Shown piece after piece: positions 7,669-10,878 of a stretch of DNA of 10,878 nt. The notes below the pieces were generated by a model, which was given only the letters and a program-made list of their open reading frames with translations, was not told the DNA's origin and made no database searches. Within the stretch, counting starts at the first letter, position 1, and each line of letters begins with the position of its first letter. A program made the position numbers and the translations under genes. This DNA is from CAYXZP01 sp964469485 (GTDB taxonomy: Bacteria > Desulfobacterota > Binatia > UBA1149 > CAYXZP01), in NCBI GenBank assembly GCA_964469485.1, contig CAYXZP010000074.1:1-10878 (forward strand), read 5' to 3'.

Positions 7669-9975
7669 ATGGTAGGAGGCTTGTTGCTTGCGGCGCTCGC
7701 GCCGCTGTTGGGTGCCGCGCTGTTGCCCTTGTTGGCACCGGCCCGCTGGCGCTGGTCCTGGGCCGCCGCATCCGCCGTCGCGGCCTTCTCGTCGGCAATG
7801 GTCGTTGGTGCCTTGGCCTCCGAGCCGGGCGCCGGGGTCGGCAAGGTCGCCGCCTGGGTTCCGAGTCTCGGCCTGAACCTGACCCTGTTCACCGACGGCC
7901 TGAGCCTCTTCTTTGCCCTTCTCATAGCCGGCATCGGACTTCTCGTGTTCATCTACGCGGGAGCCTATTTGGGGGAAGAGGAGTCCGGCACCCGTTTCTT
8001 CGCCTACATGCTGTTGTTCATGGGGTCGATGCTCGGGGTGGTGCTGGCGGCCAACCTCATCGTTCTGTTCGTCTTTTGGGAGATGACCAGCGTTTCATCC
8101 TTCCTGCTCATCGGTTTCTGGCACAGACACGAACGCTCCCGCCAGGGCGCGCTCAAGGCCCTGCTGGTCACCGCCACCGGCGGCCTGGCCATGCTGGTCG
8201 GTTTTGTCCTGGTCGGCGTGGCCTGTTCCAGTTTCGAGATCGTCGAGATCATCGCCGCCCGCGACGAACTGTTTGCCAGCCCATGGGCGCTCGTGGCCGC
8301 AGGACTCGTGATGGCGGGGATAGTTACCAAGTCGGCCCAAGTGCCTTTCCATCTATGGCTGCCGAGCGCCATGGAGGCGCCCACCCCGGTGAGCGCCTAC
8401 CTGCACGCCGCAACGATGGTCAAGGCCGGACTCTATCTTACGGCCAGGCTGGGGCCCTTGTTCGCGACCGCGGCGCTGTGGTCGACAGGGCTGCTCGTGG
8501 TCGGCCTGTTGACCATGGTGTGGGCGGGCGTGCGGGCGCTGCGGCAGCGTGACCTCAAGGCCCTGCTGGCCCTGTCCACCGTCAGCCAACTCGGTCTCAT
8601 CCTTGCCATGCTCGCGCCCGCGCATGCCGCGGCCACGGCGGCAGGCCTGCTCCACACGCTCAACCACGCAGCCTTCAAGGGTGCCCTCTTCCTGCTAGTC
8701 GGGATCATCGAACACCAGGCGCATTCGCGCGACATCGAACGCCTGCCCCGTTTGGCGGCGTCGATGCCGCTGAGCTTCACACTGCTATGTCTGGCCGCGG
8801 CCTCGATGGCGGGGGTCCCGCCGTTCGGGGGTTTCGTTTCCAAGGAACTCTTCCTCTCACAAGCGCTGGAGTTGGGACCGCTTGTAACGGTTGCCGCCGT
8901 CGCCGGGTCGGCGCTGACGGCCGGATACTGTTTCGTGTTGATACGGGCCTTGTGGTCCGGCGGCCGGGATAGCGCCGGGCAGGCCGCGCCCGCCGAGGCA
9001 AGTGCCGGCCTACTGTGGGTGCCGGCCCTGCTTGTCGGCCTGGCCGTGGCCCTGGGGCCCTTGGCCGCCCCGCTGAGCACCGGCCTCATCGAACGCAGCC
9101 TTGCCGGTCTCGGCCAGGGCGCAACGCTGCCGGTCGAGCTTTCGCTCACGCACGCCATCGGCCACTCCCCGGCCGCGCTTGCCATGAGCGCTGTAGCCTT
9201 GGCCGGCGGCCTTGCCGTCATGGTCTGGTGGGCCAGGCGGCGACCGCTCGCGGTTCCCCAACTTCTGAGCGACCGTTGCTACAACCAGGCCAGCGAAGCG
9301 CTCGAGCGTTGGTCCGCCGCGACCACGCGCGCTTACATGAGCGGACTGTTGTGGCGCTATGCGGCCTTCATACTGGCCGTGCCGGTACTGGGCGTAGCCG
9401 TCACGCTGGTCGTTGCAGGCGGCCTGGTGTGGCCCGCGGCCGCGCCGTCCGCCGCTCCCGGTCCAGCGGCCCTGGCGGCGGGCGCGACCGCCGTCGTAGC
9501 CGTGCTTGCCGCCTGCCGCGCTAGGACCAGGCTTGCGGCCATCATCGCGCTGGGGACGAGCGGCTTTGCCCTGGCCCTGATGTTCGGACTTCTCGGCGCG
9601 CCCGACCTCGCGCTCACCCAGATCCTTGTCGAGACGGTGTCAATGGTGCTGTTCCTGGCGGCTTTCGTGTTCCTGCCCCCTTACCAGCCGCAAGGGACGC
9701 GCGTTGTGCGTCCCTTGCACCTAAGCCTGTCGCTGGCCTTCGGGTTTGGTGCGGCCGCCCTGGTCTACGTCGCCAGAGCGGCCCGCACTACGGACAGCAT
9801 CGCCGACTACTTTCTCCGTAACAGCCTGACCGAAGCCGGCGGCCGCAACGTCGTCAACGTCATCCTGGTCGACTTCCGGGGTCTCGACACCCTAGGCGAG
9901 ATAAGCGTTCTCGGCATAGCGGCCCTGGCCTGTGTCGGGTTGGTCAGGCTGACCTCGGGGCGGCTATCGCGATGA
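7669..9975 (+). CDS. mrpA: Na+/H+ antiporter subunit A (MrpA/MnhA)
   Basis: Largest membrane subunit of the Mrp cation/proton antiporter, related to complex I NuoL. From ATG 7669 it has 768 residues and is hydrophobic almost throughout. The NuoL-like core includes E138 in FWEMTSVSSF, K221 in TKSAQVPFHLWLP and the helix with HTLNHAAFKG. The MbhD-like region (about 610-670) contains E655 in ILVETVSMVLF, and an MbhE-like tail (about 680-765) carries NVILVDFRGLDTLGE. E138, K221 and E655 are each two below the essential E140, K223 and E657 I recall from Bacillus pseudofirmus MrpA. Those C-terminal domains and the mrpB, mrpC and mrpD that follow exclude a plain NuoL. Nothing like a Shine-Dalgarno precedes ATG 7669, but AGGAGG lies inside codons 2-4, so TTG 7684 (or 7681) may be the real start, giving 763-764 residues. 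The 3' end overlaps mrpB by 4 bases. Confidence 0.95.
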   Translation: MVGGLLLAALAPLLGAALLPLLAPARWRWSWAAASAVAAFSSAMVVGALASEPGAGVGKVAAWVPSLGLNLTLFTDGLSLFFALLIAGIGLLVFIYAGAYLGEEESGTRFFAYMLLFMGSMLGVVLAANLIVLFVFWEMTSVSSFLLIGFWHRHERSRQGALKALLVTATGGLAMLVGFVLVGVACSSFEIVEIIAARDELFASPWALVAAGLVMAGIVTKSAQVPFHLWLPSAMEAPTPVSAYLHAATMVKAGLYLTARLGPLFATAALWSTGLLVVGLLTMVWAGVRALRQRDLKALLALSTVSQLGLILAMLAPAHAAATAAGLLHTLNHAAFKGALFLLVGIIEHQAHSRDIERLPRLAASMPLSFTLLCLAAASMAGVPPFGGFVSKELFLSQALELGPLVTVAAVAGSALTAGYCFVLIRALWSGGRDSAGQAAPAEASAGLLWVPALLVGLAVALGPLAAPLSTGLIERSLAGLGQGATLPVELSLTHAIGHSPAALAMSAVALAGGLAVMVWWARRRPLAVPQLLSDRCYNQASEALERWSAATTRAYMSGLLWRYAAFILAVPVLGVAVTLVVAGGLVWPAAAPSAAPGPAALAAGATAVVAVLAACRARTRLAAIIALGTSGFALALMFGLLGAPDLALTQILVETVSMVLFLAAFVFLPPYQPQGTRVVRPLHLSLSLAFGFGAAALVYVARAARTTDSIADYFLRNSLTEAGGRNVVNVILVDFRGLDTLGEISVLGIAALACVGLVRLTSGRLSR
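7674..7679 (+). promoter_or_regulatory. AGGAGG Shine-Dalgarno-like site inside the annotated start of mrpA
   Basis: A full AGGAGG follows ATG 7669 instead of preceding it. The in-frame TTG at 7684 is 4 bases downstream of it and the TTG at 7681 only 1 base. Starting at 7684 gives MLAALAPLLG, a typical hydrophobic MrpA N-terminus. This is a start-deciding site if it is functional; it could also be a chance Gly-Gly codon pair. Confidence 0.45.
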
Positions 9976-10382
9976 AGGTCTCGCCGATACTGGCGGTCAC
10001 GGCACGCTTGGCCGCTCCCGTTATGGTCGTCTTTGCGGTGGTTCTCTATGCCAAGGGCCACAACGCGGCGGGCGGAGGCTTCATTGCGGGCCTGCTGACG
10101 GCGGTGGCCGTGGTCCTTTCCTGGGTGGCCGGAGCCGGACGGCCCCGGGCCCCCTCCTGGCCCCTGGTCTGCATCGCCGGTGGGCTGGGGCTGTCGCTGG
10201 CCGTAGCGCTGGGCGGGGCAGTTGCCGGCCAGGCCGTGTTCACCCATGCCATCGCCCATCTCGAGTTGCCTCTGCTCGGCGCCCTGGAACTGCCGAGCGC
10301 CGCGCTCTTCGACCTGGGCATCTATCTTCTGGTGGTCGGCAACGTGGCCGCCGTTCTGGGTTCGATGTCGGAGTCGAGGTGA
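9972..10382 (+). CDS. mrpB: Na+/H+ antiporter subunit B (MrpB/MnhB)
   Basis: 136 residues with about four membrane helices: approximately 8-26, 32-54, 63-85 and 104-130. It belongs to the MnhB family, shown by KGHNAAGGGFIAGLL (about residues 28-42), the loop normally written PGGGF, and by the C-terminal FDLGIYLLVVGNVA. It is a structural partner of MrpA in the membrane complex. The ATG overlaps the mrpA stop by 4 bases (ATGA), so translation is probably coupled; its own stop overlaps the mrpC start. The residue before the Gly triplet is Ala where I expect Pro; the protein otherwise looks intact. Being separate from MrpA, it fits the seven-gene (group 1) type of operon, not the fused type. Confidence 0.92.
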   Translation: MKVSPILAVTARLAAPVMVVFAVVLYAKGHNAAGGGFIAGLLTAVAVVLSWVAGAGRPRAPSWPLVCIAGGLGLSLAVALGGAVAGQAVFTHAIAHLELPLLGALELPSAALFDLGIYLLVVGNVAAVLGSMSESR

Positions 10383-10741
10383 TGGAAGCGCTCGCCCTTA
10401 TCGTGGTCGCCGTCTTCCTATCGGGGGGCGTTTATCTCTTGCTCGACCGTACCCTGCTGCGCGTCGTTATCGGACTGGCCCTGCTGTCGAACGGGACCAA
10501 CCTCTTGCTCATGACCAGCTCGGGGCTACGTGGCCTGCGTGCACCGTTGCTTGCCGGCGACGCGGCGGCACTTGCTGGCACCACGGCCTTTTCCGATCCC
10601 TTGCCGCAGGCGCTCGTGCTCACCGCCATCGTCATCGGGTTCGGCGTTACCGCGCTGCTTGTCGTGCTGGCTTATCGAACCTACCAGGCCAACGGTAGTG
10701 ACGACCTCGGCCGTCTTCACGGGGTGCTGACGGACGAATGA
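10382..10741 (+). CDS. mrpC: Na+/H+ antiporter subunit C (MrpC/MnhC, NuoK-like)
   Basis: 119 residues from ATG 10382, which shares one base with the mrpB stop (TGATG); a GTG one codon earlier (10379) is an alternative that adds one Met. The three membrane helices are those of NuoK-like proteins, at about 2-20, 24-42 and 73-97. Family motifs are VIGLALLSNGTNLLL in the second helix and DPLPQALVLTAIVIGFG in the third. It forms part of the membrane ion path with the MrpA and MrpD antiporter-like subunits. The polar C-terminus (about 100-119) is cytosolic by analogy with the family. The length is normal for MrpC. Confidence 0.93.
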   Translation: MEALALIVVAVFLSGGVYLLLDRTLLRVVIGLALLSNGTNLLLMTSSGLRGLRAPLLAGDAAALAGTTAFSDPLPQALVLTAIVIGFGVTALLVVLAYRTYQANGSDDLGRLHGVLTDE

Positions 10742-10878
10742 TGAATAACCTCGCCGCCCTACCCGTGGCCATTCCGATGGCCGCCGCCATCGTTCTGGTC
10801 CTGACTCGGCACCGGCCGTACCTGTCGCGCACCGTGGCCATGGCGGCCAACGTCGCCGGCTTGCTGGTCGCGCTCGCG
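10738..10878 (+). CDS. mrpD: Na+/H+ antiporter subunit D (MrpD/MnhD), 3' end beyond the window
   Basis: The first 47 codons of a gene that runs off the window. The ATG at 10738 overlaps the mrpC stop by 4 bases; the next codon, 10741, is also ATG and is equally possible. The visible sequence (NNLAALPVAIPMAAAIVLVL, then a short basic loop and a second hydrophobic stretch) fits the first helices of a NuoN/NuoM-like antiporter subunit. The assignment to MrpD rests mainly on gene order (A, B, C, then D); the fragment alone would show only a membrane protein. Confidence 0.8.
   Translation, partial: MMNNLAALPVAIPMAAAIVLVLTRHRPYLSRTVAMAANVAGLLVALA

Noticed and set aside
7669..10878. Complex I (NuoL/NuoK/NuoN) or a membrane hydrogenase operon
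   Set aside because: The MbhD- and MbhE-like tail on the A subunit, the MnhB-type second gene and the A-B-C-D order are those of an Mrp antiporter.

Overview
The window is high-GC (by eye about two thirds G+C), densely coding bacterial DNA. Gaps between genes are mostly under 40 bases. The gene families (LonA, QueG, a NarL-type two-component pair, NadA, a seven-gene-type Mrp antiporter) and the codon use suggest a proteobacterium, most likely a gammaproteobacterium. That placement is inference; there is no rRNA or other phylogenetic marker here. I see no mobile element, tRNA, rRNA, CRISPR array or clear intrinsic terminator.

Layout. 1-1911 (+) is the 3' four fifths of lon. 1913-2947 (-) is a glycosyltransferase-like gene that converges on lon with one base between the stop codons. 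2948-3021 is a short divergent control region with a good sigma70-type promoter for the minus-strand gene, and its AT-rich core also reads as a -10 box toward queG. 3022-4167 (+) is queG. 4199-5956 and 5953-6603 (+) are a membrane histidine kinase and a LuxR-type response regulator that overlap by 4 bases. 6619-7629 (+) is nadA. 7669 to the window end (+) is the start of an Mrp cation/proton antiporter operon: mrpA, mrpB, mrpC and the first 47 codons of mrpD.

How the genes relate. Lon (protein quality control), QueG (last step of queuosine synthesis for tRNA) and NadA (quinolinate for NAD) are housekeeping enzymes. The two-component pair, nadA and the mrp genes lie head to tail with gaps of -4, 15 and 39 bases, so they may share transcripts. 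This would put Na+/H+ homeostasis genes downstream of a sensor-regulator pair, but the sequence does not show what the sensor detects or which genes it controls.

I do not find convincing evidence of a wholly new system. The points most worth a second look are the divergent promoter nested in the start of queG, two -10 boxes placed so close to start codons that leaderless transcripts are likely, three start-codon puzzles (a possible CTG start, a Shine-Dalgarno inside the first codons of mrpA, and queG), the orphan arabinokinase-like glycosyltransferase, and a strong CTC-GAG codon-pair bias.
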